NCBI GenBank assembly: GCA_937858935.1
Contig: CALLZX010000131.1
Span: forward strand, 1 to 41,112
Length of the DNA: 41,112 nucleotides
Reading direction: 5' to 3'
From: an uncultured Ignavibacteriales bacterium
GTDB taxonomy: Bacteria > Bacteroidota > Ignavibacteria > Ignavibacteriales > Ignavibacteriaceae
Shown: positions 18,877 through 26,805 of the stretch, one piece after another
Layout: the number at the start of each line of letters is the position of its first letter
How positions within the stretch are numbered: the first letter of the stretch is position 1
Made by a program: the position numbers and the translations under genes
The notes under the pieces: generated by a model
Told to the model about the DNA's origin: nothing
The model's database searches: none
The model's input: the letters and a program-made list of their open reading frames with translations, nothing else

Positions 18877-19263
18877 TTGGCTAAAACTGTAAAAAAGGTA
18901 AAGAAAAAAGCACACGTTGATTCCAACGGTGTTGCTCATATAAAAGCAACTTTTAACAACGTTCTTGTTACAATAACTGATATATATGGGAATACAGTTT
19001 CCTGGTCATCAGCTGGTAAGAACGGATTTAAAGGGTCAAGAAAAAACACACCATTTGCTGCACAAGTTTCAGCAGAAGCAGCAGCTAAAGAAGCGTATGA
19101 TTTAGGAATGAGAAAAATCGAAGTTTTTGTAAAGGGACCTGGTTCCGGTAGAGAAGCAGCGATAAGAGCTTTACACACTGCTGGTTTAACAATTTCATCT
19201 ATAAAAGATGTTACACCTATTCCTCACAACGGATGCAGACCACCTAAGAAAAGAAGAGTTTAA
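18877..19263 (+). CDS. rpsK: 30S ribosomal protein S11 (uS11)
   Basis: S11 lies on the 30S platform near the E site. The 128-aa product has [44 protein letters not shown] and the C-terminal [17 protein letters not shown], which are diagnostic. The start is TTG (18877) with GGAG 10 nt upstream; the N-terminus [17 protein letters not shown] is typical, and no ATG is available nearby. It lies 26 nt after rpsM. Confidence 0.97.
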   Translation: MAKTVKKVKKKAHVDSNGVAHIKATFNNVLVTITDIYGNTVSWSSAGKNGFKGSRKNTPFAAQVSAEAAAKEAYDLGMRKIEVFVKGPGSGREAAIRALHTAGLTISSIKDVTPIPHNGCRPPKKRRV

Positions 19264-19282
19264 TATATTGGAGATTCATTAA

Positions 19283-19909
19283 ATGGCAAGATATACTGAT
19301 TCAGTTTGTAAATTATGTAGAAGAGAAAGACAAAAGCTTTTCCTAAAAGGACAGAAATGTTTTACGGAAAAATGTCCTATCGAACAAAGAAACTATCCTC
19401 CAGGACAACACGGGTTATCTAGAAGATCCAAAGTATCTGAGTATGGAGTTCAGTTGAGAGAAAAGCAGAAAATAAAAAGATCATATGGTTTGTTAGAAAC
19501 TCAGTTTAGAAATTATTTTGAGAAGGCTACCAGCCAAAAGGGCAGAACTGGTGAAAACCTGATTAAGCTTCTTGAACGACGATTAGATAATGTTGTTTTC
19601 AGACTTGGATTTGCATCATCCAGAAAACAAGCACGACAACTTATAACACATAGACATATTATTGTAAACAATACACTTGTTGATATTCCTGCTTACTTAT
19701 TAAAAGCAGGTGATGTTATTCAGATAAAAGACAAAAGTAAAAAATTAGATGCAATTCATAATTCACTGAAGAGAGTAAAAGATAACACGTACGGTTGGCT
19801 AACTGTTGATAAAGCCACACTTTCTGGTACATTTGTGCAAATTCCAGAAAGAGCAGATGTTCCATTGAATGCTAATGAACAATTAGTAGTTGAGCTTTAC
19901 TCGAAATAA
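19283..19909 (+). CDS. rpsD: 30S ribosomal protein S4 (uS4), zinc form
   Basis: S4 initiates 30S assembly and lines the mRNA entry. The 208-aa product has an N-terminal zinc-type knuckle (C9, C12, C26, C31), then [25 protein letters not shown], and an S4 RNA-binding domain ([34 protein letters not shown]). Length is normal. GGAG lies about 9 nt before the ATG. In E. coli S4 represses this operon; no leader structure could be assigned here. Confidence 0.97.
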   Translation: MARYTDSVCKLCRRERQKLFLKGQKCFTEKCPIEQRNYPPGQHGLSRRSKVSEYGVQLREKQKIKRSYGLLETQFRNYFEKATSQKGRTGENLIKLLERRLDNVVFRLGFASSRKQARQLITHRHIIVNNTLVDIPAYLLKAGDVIQIKDKSKKLDAIHNSLKRVKDNTYGWLTVDKATLSGTFVQIPERADVPLNANEQLVVELYSK

Positions 19910-19941
19910 AATTTTTAATTAGAATAAGATAGAGGATAATA

Positions 19942-20937
19942 ATGAGCGTATCATCTTTAAAGATGCCAGAAGCTGTTGTTCTTGATGAAGCCAATTACAC
20001 GAACTCGTTTGGAAGATTTACACTGCAACCACTTGAAAGAGGTTACGGTGTTACTTTAGGCAACTCCCTGCGCAGAGTACTTTTATCATCGCTGCAAGGT
20101 GCGGCTATAACTTCTGTTAAGTTTAGCGGAGTGTTGCACGAGTTTACTACAATTGAAGGAGTTGTTGAAGATGTTTCTGAGATTATTTTAAATCTCAAAC
20201 AAGTGAGAATGAAATTTCTTTCTAAGAAACCAAATAAGATTGATATTTCGTTATCAGGCGCTTACGAATGGACAGCTGCTGACATTCAAAAAGCTAGTAA
20301 TGAGGTTGAAATATTAAATCCTGAATTACACATCGCAACACTCAACAAAAGTGCAAAACTTGATATCGAAATTCGAGTTGGCAAAGGTGTTGGATATATT
20401 CCTGCCCAGGAAAATATAGTAACTGATCAAACTATTGGAGTAATTCCGATTGATTCCATTTTTACACCTATAAAACTTGCAAAATATGAAGTTGAGAATG
20501 TTAGAATTGGTGATAAAAATGATTTTGAAAAATTAACATTTGAAATTACAACTGATGGTTCTATAACTCCGGATGATGCTCTTACTCAGGCAGCTAAAAT
20601 TTTAAGAGAGCATGTTCAATTATTCATAAATTTTGATATTGAACAAGAAGAAGAACAAAATGTTAGTCAAAAAGACAGTGAATCCGAGAGAATTAAAAAA
20701 ATACTATTAACCCCGGTTGATGATCTTGAATTAAGCGTTCGATCACACAATTGTTTAAAAGCTGCTAACATCAAAAATTTAGCAGAGTTAGTTAGAAAAG
20801 ATGAGCAGGAAATGCTCAAGTTCAGAAATTTCGGAAGAAAGTCCTTAGCAGAGTTAATGGAAATAGTTGAAACTCTTGGTCTTGATTTTGGAATGGATGT
20901 AGATAAATATATTAAAGAAGATTCTGAATCACATTAA
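19942..20937 (+). CDS. rpoA: RNA polymerase alpha subunit
   Basis: The alpha subunit dimerises to nucleate RNA polymerase and contacts activators and UP elements. The N-terminal domain (about 1-235) contains RFTLQPLERGYGVTLGNSLRRVLLSSLQGAAITSVKFSGVLHEFTTI. After an acidic linker (NFDIEQEEEQNVSQKDSESE), the C-terminal domain starts near residue 255 and holds LELSVRSHNCLKAANIKNLAELV and the FRNFGRKSLAELMEIVETLGL helix, so the R, N, C, G, K, S and E residues of the DNA-binding determinant are recognisable. The 331-aa length is normal. AGAGGA precedes the ATG. Confidence 0.98.
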   Translation: MSVSSLKMPEAVVLDEANYTNSFGRFTLQPLERGYGVTLGNSLRRVLLSSLQGAAITSVKFSGVLHEFTTIEGVVEDVSEIILNLKQVRMKFLSKKPNKIDISLSGAYEWTAADIQKASNEVEILNPELHIATLNKSAKLDIEIRVGKGVGYIPAQENIVTDQTIGVIPIDSIFTPIKLAKYEVENVRIGDKNDFEKLTFEITTDGSITPDDALTQAAKILREHVQLFINFDIEQEEEQNVSQKDSESERIKKILLTPVDDLELSVRSHNCLKAANIKNLAELVRKDEQEMLKFRNFGRKSLAELMEIVETLGLDFGMDVDKYIKEDSESH

Positions 20938-20954
20938 TTTAGATAGGTTGCTCA

Positions 20955-21449
20955 ATGAGACATGGCGTTAAAGGAAGAAAATTAGGCAGAACAGCAAGTC
21001 ATAAATCTGCACTGCTCAATGCATTAACAACTTCCCTCTTAAAGTTTAAGAGAATTAAAACTACTGAAGCAAAAGCTAAAGAAGCAAGAACTTTTGTTGA
21101 AAAATTAATTACAAAAGCTAAAAAAAATGATCTTCATGTTAAAAGACAAATAATGTCGCTTATACATGATAAAGATGTTGTTAAAGAGCTTTTTGCTGAA
21201 ATCATTCCTAAAATTGGTGAAAGACCAGGTGGTTATACAAGAGTTGTAAAACTTGGCAATAGAAATGGTGATGCTGCACCAATGGCTATTTTGGAATTAG
21301 TTGATTACAATGATGTAGCTAACAAAAAAGCTGAAGAACATAAAGCTAAACGCGAATTGAAGGCTAAAGATAAAGCTGATAAAAAAGGAAGTGACGGAAT
21401 CGAAGAAGCTACAGTTGTTGAAGAAAAAACTTCTAAAAAAAGTAAATAA
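20955..21449 (+). CDS. rplQ: 50S ribosomal protein L17 (bL17) with a charged C-terminal tail
   Basis: L17 lies near the tunnel exit. The core begins MRHGVKGRKLGRTASHKSALLNALTTSLLK and includes RIKTTEAKAKEARTFVEKLIT and the RPGGYTRVVKLGNRNGDAAPMAILELVDY end of the usual fold at about residue 118. A further 45 residues of Lys/Glu/Ala-rich, low-complexity sequence bring it to 164 aa; such tails are common in Bacteroidota L17. It is the last gene of the long ribosomal block and is followed by a strong terminator (21472-21504). Confidence 0.97.
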   Translation: MRHGVKGRKLGRTASHKSALLNALTTSLLKFKRIKTTEAKAKEARTFVEKLITKAKKNDLHVKRQIMSLIHDKDVVKELFAEIIPKIGERPGGYTRVVKLGNRNGDAAPMAILELVDYNDVANKKAEEHKAKRELKAKDKADKKGSDGIEEATVVEEKTSKKSK

Positions 21450-21471
21450 AATAAAGTTAATTTGATTATTG

Positions 21472-21504
21472 AAAGAGTAATCGGAATCCCGGTTACTCTT
21501 TTTT
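21472..21504 (+). terminator. Intrinsic terminator of the ribosomal protein block
   Basis: AAAGAGTAATCGG (21472-21484) and CCGGTTACTCTTT (21489-21501) pair over 13 bp (one T-G wobble) around the loop AATC, followed by further T residues to 21504. It is the clearest Rho-independent terminator in the window. Its T-run ends 3 nt before the ATG of engB, leaving no room for a normal ribosome-binding site for that gene. Confidence 0.88.
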
Positions 21505-21507
21505 ATT

Positions 21508-22092
21508 ATGTTTGAAAACCAAAAATTTATAGCATCAGTTTTCAGTACTGCTGAACTGCCGAAAGAAAGACTTCCTGAAGTTGTTTTATGTGGCAGATCT
21601 AATGTTGGTAAATCTTCCTTTATCAATTCTCTTTTTAACAGAAAAAATCTTGCAAAAACAAGTTCAACCCCCGGTAAAACAAGATCGATTAATTATTACA
21701 ATATAGATTCAAAGTTCTATGTAGTTGATTTGCCTGGTTATGGTTATGCAAAAATCAGTCAATCGGAAAGAAAAAAATGGGGAAATCTTATTAATGATTT
21801 TTTTTCTGTCTCAAAGCATATACAATTAACTATCCATCTAATTGATAGCCGGCATCAGCCAACAGAATTGGATATAACATTTAACGATATGCTGAGAAAA
21901 TTGGATATACCTTACATAGTTTTACTAAATAAATCAGATAAGCTAAAACAGTCGGAATATTCCATAGCAAAGAAAAAAGTTATTGGCACATTTCCGGAAC
22001 TAATACTGAACGAAAATCTTTTTTACTTTTCATCGATAAAAGGCACTGGAAGTAAAGAAATTAAAAAACTCCTTACCGCATTATTTTATTAA
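21508..22092 (+). CDS. engB: Ribosome-biogenesis GTPase EngB/YsxC (YihA family)
   Basis: EngB is a small GTPase needed for 50S assembly. The 194-aa product carries G1 GRSNVGKSS (29-37), the G2 region STPGKTRSIN (53-62), G3 DLPGYG (74-79), G4 NKSD (141-144) and a G5-like FSSIKG near the C-terminus. The N-terminus MFENQKFIASVFSTAELPKERLPEVVLCGRS aligns with family members from residue 1, so the ATG at 21508 is accepted. It lies 3 nt after the terminator T-run of rplQ and has no visible Shine-Dalgarno; its translation may depend on read-through from rplQ or on a leaderless or very short message. Confidence 0.94.
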   Translation: MFENQKFIASVFSTAELPKERLPEVVLCGRSNVGKSSFINSLFNRKNLAKTSSTPGKTRSINYYNIDSKFYVVDLPGYGYAKISQSERKKWGNLINDFFSVSKHIQLTIHLIDSRHQPTELDITFNDMLRKLDIPYIVLLNKSDKLKQSEYSIAKKKVIGTFPELILNENLFYFSSIKGTGSKEIKKLLTALFY

Positions 22093-22100
22093 ATAGTTTA

Positions 22101-22108
22101 TATCTTTG
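22101..22108 (+). promoter_or_regulatory. Possible Bacteroidota-type -7 element before the GAF protein gene
   Basis: TATCTTTG is an exact TAnnTTTG match in the 90-bp gap between engB and the next gene. No good TTTG or TTGACA is found 19-21 bp upstream (that stretch is the end of engB), so only half of a promoter is supported. If used, it would give a leader of about 70 nt. Confidence 0.35.
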
Positions 22109-22182
22109 TTAATCAGAGTTTGTAATTTTTTTAACATAGATATATATTAACTTAGTATTAATCATCTGTAAAACTATTTCTA

Positions 22183-24039
22183 ATGGATAAAAGACAAAAA
22201 AAAAGAATACTCATTTTTTTAATCGTTCCTATACTTGCAATTCTTCTTTTTATTACAGATGACCTATTAATTCGTGTCATAACAATTGCTGTTATAATTA
22301 TCTATGTTGCTTTTATTATATTCTTAAGAGATTCAGTACGATTTGATGGGCGTTATTCTATAAATGAAAAAGATGAAATTGATGATGAATATAGTATACC
22401 TGCAGTAAGCGACCATGATGAATCATTTAAGATAGTTTCCAAAACTTCAAAAGTTGAAGTAATAACTTCTGATAATTATATACCTGAATTCAAATCACCT
22501 AAAACAACACTTATTCCACCGGATCTTAGAGAACGATTTGAAGAAATTGCAAATGAATCTTTACCCCCAGAACTTGGACATGATGGACAGTTTTCATTTG
22601 CATTGGAAAAAATGTTAACAGTTATTAAAGATGCATACTCTGCCCACACAGCCATTTTTTTCTGGTATAACAAGAAAAAAGAAAAATTAACAATTGAGAA
22701 ATTTGTTTCTGCATCCCCGAATGAAATAGCAAAAAGAAAATTTGATATTGAAGATGATATTTTAAGTAAGATCGTTCAAAAAGGTGAACCGGAACTATTA
22801 AGTGATATCTCCCCCGCAGCGGAATCTGATGTGATAAGATATTATGATAAAGCACAAGGAATAAGAAGCTTTGTCGGTGTCCCTCTATTTTATGAAGGAT
22901 CGTTAATAGCAATAATTGCAGTTGATGCAAAAGTTGGTGATTTATTTGGAATAGAAACTATTTATTCTCTTGGAAGATTTGTTCGAGTTATCACCATGAT
23001 AATTCAAATCTTTGAAGAGAAGCATTCTGATTCTATTTCGCAGCAAAGATTAAAGGGTTTACTAAATCTTATCGGACCTGAGACTAATTTTGATACTGAA
23101 GATGGTGTACTGGTATCTATGCAAAACGCACTAAGTGATTTAGTTGAATGGGACGCATTTGTTTTTGTTTACTTTAAACCTGTTGAACAAAAGTTCGAGG
23201 CATTTAGAGTTACCAATAAGACGTCTTTAAAGTACATTGGGCAGGGTTTACAAATTGATCTCTCAGGGACATTAGTTGGTAAGGCAATACTTTCAGGTCT
23301 TCCAGTTAAAATTGATGACACAGCGCAGGATAGCTATAAAAGATTTTCAAAATCTGAGGACTTAACTTTTGACGGATCTTTTATGGCAATTCCACTTATG
23401 TATGGAACCCAAAACTTTGGTGTGCTGTGTTTTGAAAGTTTGAAAAAAAATATTTATACAAACTCTGACGTAAAGTTTCTAAATAATTCTGTTCATATTA
23501 TTTCATATATAATTTATTCACATTCATCTCAAACTCTTATTAAAAGTCTGATTGCACTTGATCTTGAAACTAGAGCTTTAAATCTTGAAACATTTAAAGA
23601 AAGGTTGAGTGCTGATCTTTATAAAGCACATTCATTAAATGTTCCGGGAGCATTAGCTTTGGTAAAGATAGATGAATTTCTGGAACAAGAGTCCTTATTT
23701 GATGGTGATCCATTACCAAAAGTTCTAAAGGTTGTTGCTGAATCGATAGCTAAGGAAATGACACCACTTAACATTTTTGGCAGAATTGATGAAAAACTTT
23801 TTGCAGTTTACTTCTTTAACACTGATGCAAAAAATGTTTTTATATGGGCAGAAAAACTGCGTGTTAAAATAGCTAGAAAACCAATAGCTATCGTCTCAAA
23901 ACAAAATACTTATACTGTCTCAATTGGTGTTGCATCAACACATGGAAAACTTGATACCGATGAGGTTTTCAATAATGCAGAGTTAGCTTTACAAAAAGCT
24001 CTTGAAAAAGGCGGAAACGCTGTAAGAAATATTAACTAA
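22183..24039 (+). CDS. Membrane-anchored tandem GAF protein with degenerate GGDEF domain
   Basis: The 618-aa product starts with a basic stretch and two hydrophobic segments (about residues 9-48), then a charged linker, two GAF-like domains (about 135-270, with FVGVPLFYEGSLIAIIAVDA; and about 290-450, with GSFMAIPLMYGTQNFGVLCFES) and a C-terminal domain (about 455-618) with the fold pattern of GGDEF proteins, ending in TVSIGVAS and ALQKALEKGGNAV. The GGDEF signature is replaced by DEKLF at 536-540 (in GRIDEKLFAVYF), so diguanylate cyclase activity is very unlikely. It may be a sensor or scaffold that binds a ligand through GAF and signals without synthesis. No effector gene lies beside it; engB and deoB flank it. 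Confidence 0.8.
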   Translation: MDKRQKKRILIFLIVPILAILLFITDDLLIRVITIAVIIIYVAFIIFLRDSVRFDGRYSINEKDEIDDEYSIPAVSDHDESFKIVSKTSKVEVITSDNYIPEFKSPKTTLIPPDLRERFEEIANESLPPELGHDGQFSFALEKMLTVIKDAYSAHTAIFFWYNKKKEKLTIEKFVSASPNEIAKRKFDIEDDILSKIVQKGEPELLSDISPAAESDVIRYYDKAQGIRSFVGVPLFYEGSLIAIIAVDAKVGDLFGIETIYSLGRFVRVITMIIQIFEEKHSDSISQQRLKGLLNLIGPETNFDTEDGVLVSMQNALSDLVEWDAFVFVYFKPVEQKFEAFRVTNKTSLKYIGQGLQIDLSGTLVGKAILSGLPVKIDDTAQDSYKRFSKSEDLTFDGSFMAIPLMYGTQNFGVLCFESLKKNIYTNSDVKFLNNSVHIISYIIYSHSSQTLIKSLIALDLETRALNLETFKERLSADLYKAHSLNVPGALALVKIDEFLEQESLFDGDPLPKVLKVVAESIAKEMTPLNIFGRIDEKLFAVYFFNTDAKNVFIWAEKLRVKIARKPIAIVSKQNTYTVSIGVASTHGKLDTDEVFNNAELALQKALEKGGNAVRNIN

Positions 24040-24074
24040 TCTTTTTCTCTCTCATTTTATTTCATGCAACTATT

Positions 24075-25238
24075 ATGAATAACTTTTATATTATCGTACT
24101 TGATGGTGTTGGTGTAGGTGAGTTACCGGATGCAAGTTTATACAGCGATAACGGCAGTAATACTCTGGGTAATATCGCTAGAGAACTCAACGGATTACAT
24201 CTTCCAAATTTTCAAAATCTAGGAATCGGAAATGTAATTCCAATCAAGGGGTTAGATAGCATAGCTAACCCGATAGCTTCATATGGTAAGATGTGTGAAC
24301 TTTCTAAAGGTAAGGATAGTACAACAGGGCATTGGGAAATAAGCGGTTTGTTTGTGGATACTGATTTTGATTACTTCCCAAATGGTTTTCCTGAAAACAT
24401 CATTGATAAATTTTTACAGACAACAGGATGCAAAGGATTTCTCGGTAACAAAGCCGCCTCAGGTACCGAAATAATTAAAGAATTAGGTGATGAGCATGTA
24501 AAAACGGGTTTTCCTATCATTTATACCTCGGCAGATTCAGTTTTTCAAATCGCAGCTCATCAGGATGTTATTCAACTTGAAAAACTATATGAAATTTGCG
24601 ATAAAACAAGAAACAAAGTTTTGATACATCCATTGAAAGTTGGAAGAGTTATTGCACGACCCTTTCTTGGTAATAGCGGAAGTTATGAAAGAACAGTTTA
24701 TAGAAAAGATTATTCATTAGATCCTCCATCAGAAACAGTACTCGATCTTTTAACGAAGAATAAAATTAATACCGTTGCAATTGGAAAAATTAATGATCTA
24801 TTTAACTATCGTGGAATATCTGTCGAGGTAAAATCCAAATCTAATAGAGAGGGATTTGATCAGCTAATAAAGGCTTCTAAGGAATATCATAGTAGCCTGA
24901 TTTTTATTAATCTTGTTGATTTTGATGTCTATTACGGACATCGAAATGATGTTGAAGGATTTGCAAATGCATTAAAAGAATTGGATAACTTTTTACCAGA
25001 GTTTCTTGAAAATCTGCATCAATCTGATAGAGTAATATTTACAGCAGATCACGGTAACGATCCAACAACACCAAGTACCGATCACAGCAGAGAGTATGTT
25101 CCTGTTTTGTATTTCGGAAAAAATAAACCAGTTACAAATTTAGGAATCAGAAATACTTTTTCTGATGTTGGCAAAACAGCAGCAGAATATTTTAATGTTA
25201 AAAATGTTTTAAAAGGAACAAGTTTTTTGAATGAATAG
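24075..25238 (+). CDS. deoB: Phosphopentomutase
   Basis: DeoB interconverts ribose-1-phosphate and ribose-5-phosphate (and the deoxy forms) in nucleoside salvage. The 387-aa product belongs to the alkaline-phosphatase-like superfamily: the first metal ligand is in IIVLDGVGVGELPDA (D10), then DNGSNTLGN, GKDSTTGHWEISGL, FVNLVDFD-like INLVDFDVYYGHRND, and TADHGNDPTTPSTDHSREYVPVL near the end. Length matches the family. Its last 8 nt overlap the ATG of the small gene at 25231, so a PIN pair is translationally attached to this metabolic gene. Confidence 0.96.
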   Translation: MNNFYIIVLDGVGVGELPDASLYSDNGSNTLGNIARELNGLHLPNFQNLGIGNVIPIKGLDSIANPIASYGKMCELSKGKDSTTGHWEISGLFVDTDFDYFPNGFPENIIDKFLQTTGCKGFLGNKAASGTEIIKELGDEHVKTGFPIIYTSADSVFQIAAHQDVIQLEKLYEICDKTRNKVLIHPLKVGRVIARPFLGNSGSYERTVYRKDYSLDPPSETVLDLLTKNKINTVAIGKINDLFNYRGISVEVKSKSNREGFDQLIKASKEYHSSLIFINLVDFDVYYGHRNDVEGFANALKELDNFLPEFLENLHQSDRVIFTADHGNDPTTPSTDHSREYVPVLYFGKNKPVTNLGIRNTFSDVGKTAAEYFNVKNVLKGTSFLNE

Positions 25239-25422
25239 TCCTAATGATATAATTCCTGATAATAATATGGAATTAAAAATTGATAAAGAATTATTAGAAC
25301 ACATTATTGAGATTCAGGATTTACCAGAAAAAGTTGTTTTAAAGTTTTTATCAGCCGCGGGTTCTCTCGCTTCAACCAATTTTGGAAAGAAAAATTTAAA
25401 GAGCAATGAAGAAGATTCCTAA
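25231..25422 (+). CDS. Small hypothetical protein, possible antitoxin partner of the PIN protein
   Basis: This 63-aa product is acidic in its first third and ends in a basic segment (NFGKKNLKSNEEDS). I do not recognise a family. It overlaps deoB by 8 nt at the start and the PIN-domain gene by 17 nt at the end, the tight arrangement usual for small antitoxin genes before VapC-type toxins. A second in-frame ATG (25267, MELKIDKELLEHII) would give a shorter protein. A predicted helical core (ELLEHIIEIQDLPEKVVLKFLSAAG) is visible; no ribbon-helix-helix or AbrB motif was seen. The antitoxin role is inference from position only. Confidence 0.6.
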   Translation: MNSPNDIIPDNNMELKIDKELLEHIIEIQDLPEKVVLKFLSAAGSLASTNFGKKNLKSNEEDS

Positions 25423-25792
25423 ATATTTGTTAGAGACTGATGTGCTTTTAGAATACTTGGTACAATATGAGCTTGATAAAGAGTCATATTTGGTAAAACT
25501 GATGCAAGAGGGAATCTGTTTCACTTCTGTACTAAATGCATCAGAATTATTTATGTTTGCAAATTCTGATTATGAAAAGGAAAAAGTAAGAGATTTATTG
25601 AATGCACTAAAAGTTCTTGGATTACACTCACGGTATAGTTTGAGTATTCCAAATTATATGAATAACTTTAAGAATATCCGTGATGCTTTGTTTTACATCT
25701 TAGCTGAACAAAATAGATTATCGATTGTTAGCCTAAATCCTGAAAAATATTCAGGTTTAAGCGTAAAATCAGTTCACCCTGATACCATCTAA
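25406..25792 (+). CDS. PIN-domain protein, VapC-like
   Basis: The 128-aa product has the layout of a PIN ribonuclease: the N-terminal strand YLLETDVLLEYL with D12, the TSVLNASELFMFA segment with E47, and the NIRDALFYILAEQNRLSIVSLNPEKY segment with D93, and N111 near the place of the fourth acidic residue. Three of four expected metal-binding acids are therefore present. PIN toxins of the VapC type cleave RNA such as tRNA or the sarcin-ricin loop. The start overlaps the preceding small gene by 17 nt. Downstream is a 155-bp gap and the primary sigma factor gene. Identification rests on motif pattern, not on a search. Confidence 0.72.
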   Translation: MKKIPKYLLETDVLLEYLVQYELDKESYLVKLMQEGICFTSVLNASELFMFANSDYEKEKVRDLLNALKVLGLHSRYSLSIPNYMNNFKNIRDALFYILAEQNRLSIVSLNPEKYSGLSVKSVHPDTI

Positions 25793-25889
25793 ATGCCAAT
25801 TAGAAACAGGTAAATTAACTTGGCTCTTTATTTTAAATCATTTCATCTCTATTTTTAATCAAAGTAAAGATTATTTAATAGTTATGCAT

Positions 25890-25918
25890 TGATTGCTACC
25901 TGAATATTTTATTACTAT
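25890..25918 (+). promoter_or_regulatory. Possible promoter before the primary sigma factor gene
   Basis: In the 155-bp gap between the PIN gene and the sigma gene, TTGATT (25890-25895) is followed after 17 bp by TACTAT (25913-25918). The match to TTGACA/TATAAT is moderate, and no TAnnTTTG was found. An AGGG (25937-25940) lies before the sigma ATG. The rest of the gap is AT-rich without other recognisable structure. Confidence 0.3.
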
Positions 25919-25947
25919 CAGCTCAATAAAGCCTTAGGGATAATAAA

Positions 25948-26802
25948 ATGAGAATAGTTAAACAATTTACAAATCGGGAAAATCAATCATTAGATAAATA
26001 CCTTCAGGAAATTGGCAAGGTTGAATTGCTGACACCTGAGCAGGAAATTGAACTTGCAATTCGCATGAAAAAAGGCGACCAATCAGCAATGGAATTGCTT
26101 ACAAAAGCCAATCTACGTTTTGTTGTTAGTGTTGCAAAACAATATCAAAATCAGGGCTTATCACTTGGTGATCTAATTAATGAAGGTAATTTAGGTTTAA
26201 TTAAAGCCGCTAGACGATTTGATGAAACACGCGGATTTAAGTTTATTTCCTATGCTGTTTGGTGGATAAGACAATCAATTTTACAAGCTTTGGCCGAGCA
26301 ATCACGAATCGTACGACTTCCATTAAATCGTGTTGGTGCGCTTAATAAAATTGGGAAAGCATATAGTAATCTAAAACAGGAATTTGAAAGAGAACCTAGT
26401 CCCGAAGAAATAGCTCAGGCACTTGAGATGGATGTTGATGAAATTTCAAATGCGATGAAGATTTATGGAAAACAGGTTTCTGTAGATGCCCCATTTTCCT
26501 TAGGTGATGAAAATAGTTTGTTGGACGTTATTCAAAACGATGAACAACCATCTCCTGATAATGAATTGATTTCAGAGTCGTTAAAAACTGAAGTTAAAAG
26601 TGTTCTGGCAATTTTACCTGATCGTGAAGCTGAAGTAATAAGATTGTACTTTGGTTTGGACGGTGAGTATCCGATGACTCTTGAAGAAATTGGTGATAAG
26701 TTTAATTTGACTAGAGAAAGAGTTAGACAAATAAAGGAAAAAGCTATCAGGAGATTGCGACATAATTCCAGAAGCAAAATCTTAAAATCTTATCTTGGAT
26801 AA
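25948..26802 (+). CDS. rpoD: Primary RNA polymerase sigma factor, short Bacteroidota type
   Basis: This is a sigma-70 family factor of 284 aa without region 1.1 or the non-conserved insertion, the form used as housekeeping sigma in Bacteroidota. Region 1.2 is [20 protein letters not shown]; region 2 runs from [30 protein letters not shown] to [24 protein letters not shown] (2.3-2.4); region 3 starts with [15 protein letters not shown]; region 4 holds [29 protein letters not shown] as the helix-turn-helix. The region 2.4 sequence matches Bacteroidota sigma-A, whose known promoters are TTTG / TAnnTTTG, and a good example precedes rpsL here. The next gene begins 3 nt after its stop. Confidence 0.93.
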   Translation: MRIVKQFTNRENQSLDKYLQEIGKVELLTPEQEIELAIRMKKGDQSAMELLTKANLRFVVSVAKQYQNQGLSLGDLINEGNLGLIKAARRFDETRGFKFISYAVWWIRQSILQALAEQSRIVRLPLNRVGALNKIGKAYSNLKQEFEREPSPEEIAQALEMDVDEISNAMKIYGKQVSVDAPFSLGDENSLLDVIQNDEQPSPDNELISESLKTEVKSVLAILPDREAEVIRLYFGLDGEYPMTLEEIGDKFNLTRERVRQIKEKAIRRLRHNSRSKILKSYLG

Positions 26803-26805
26803 TTG

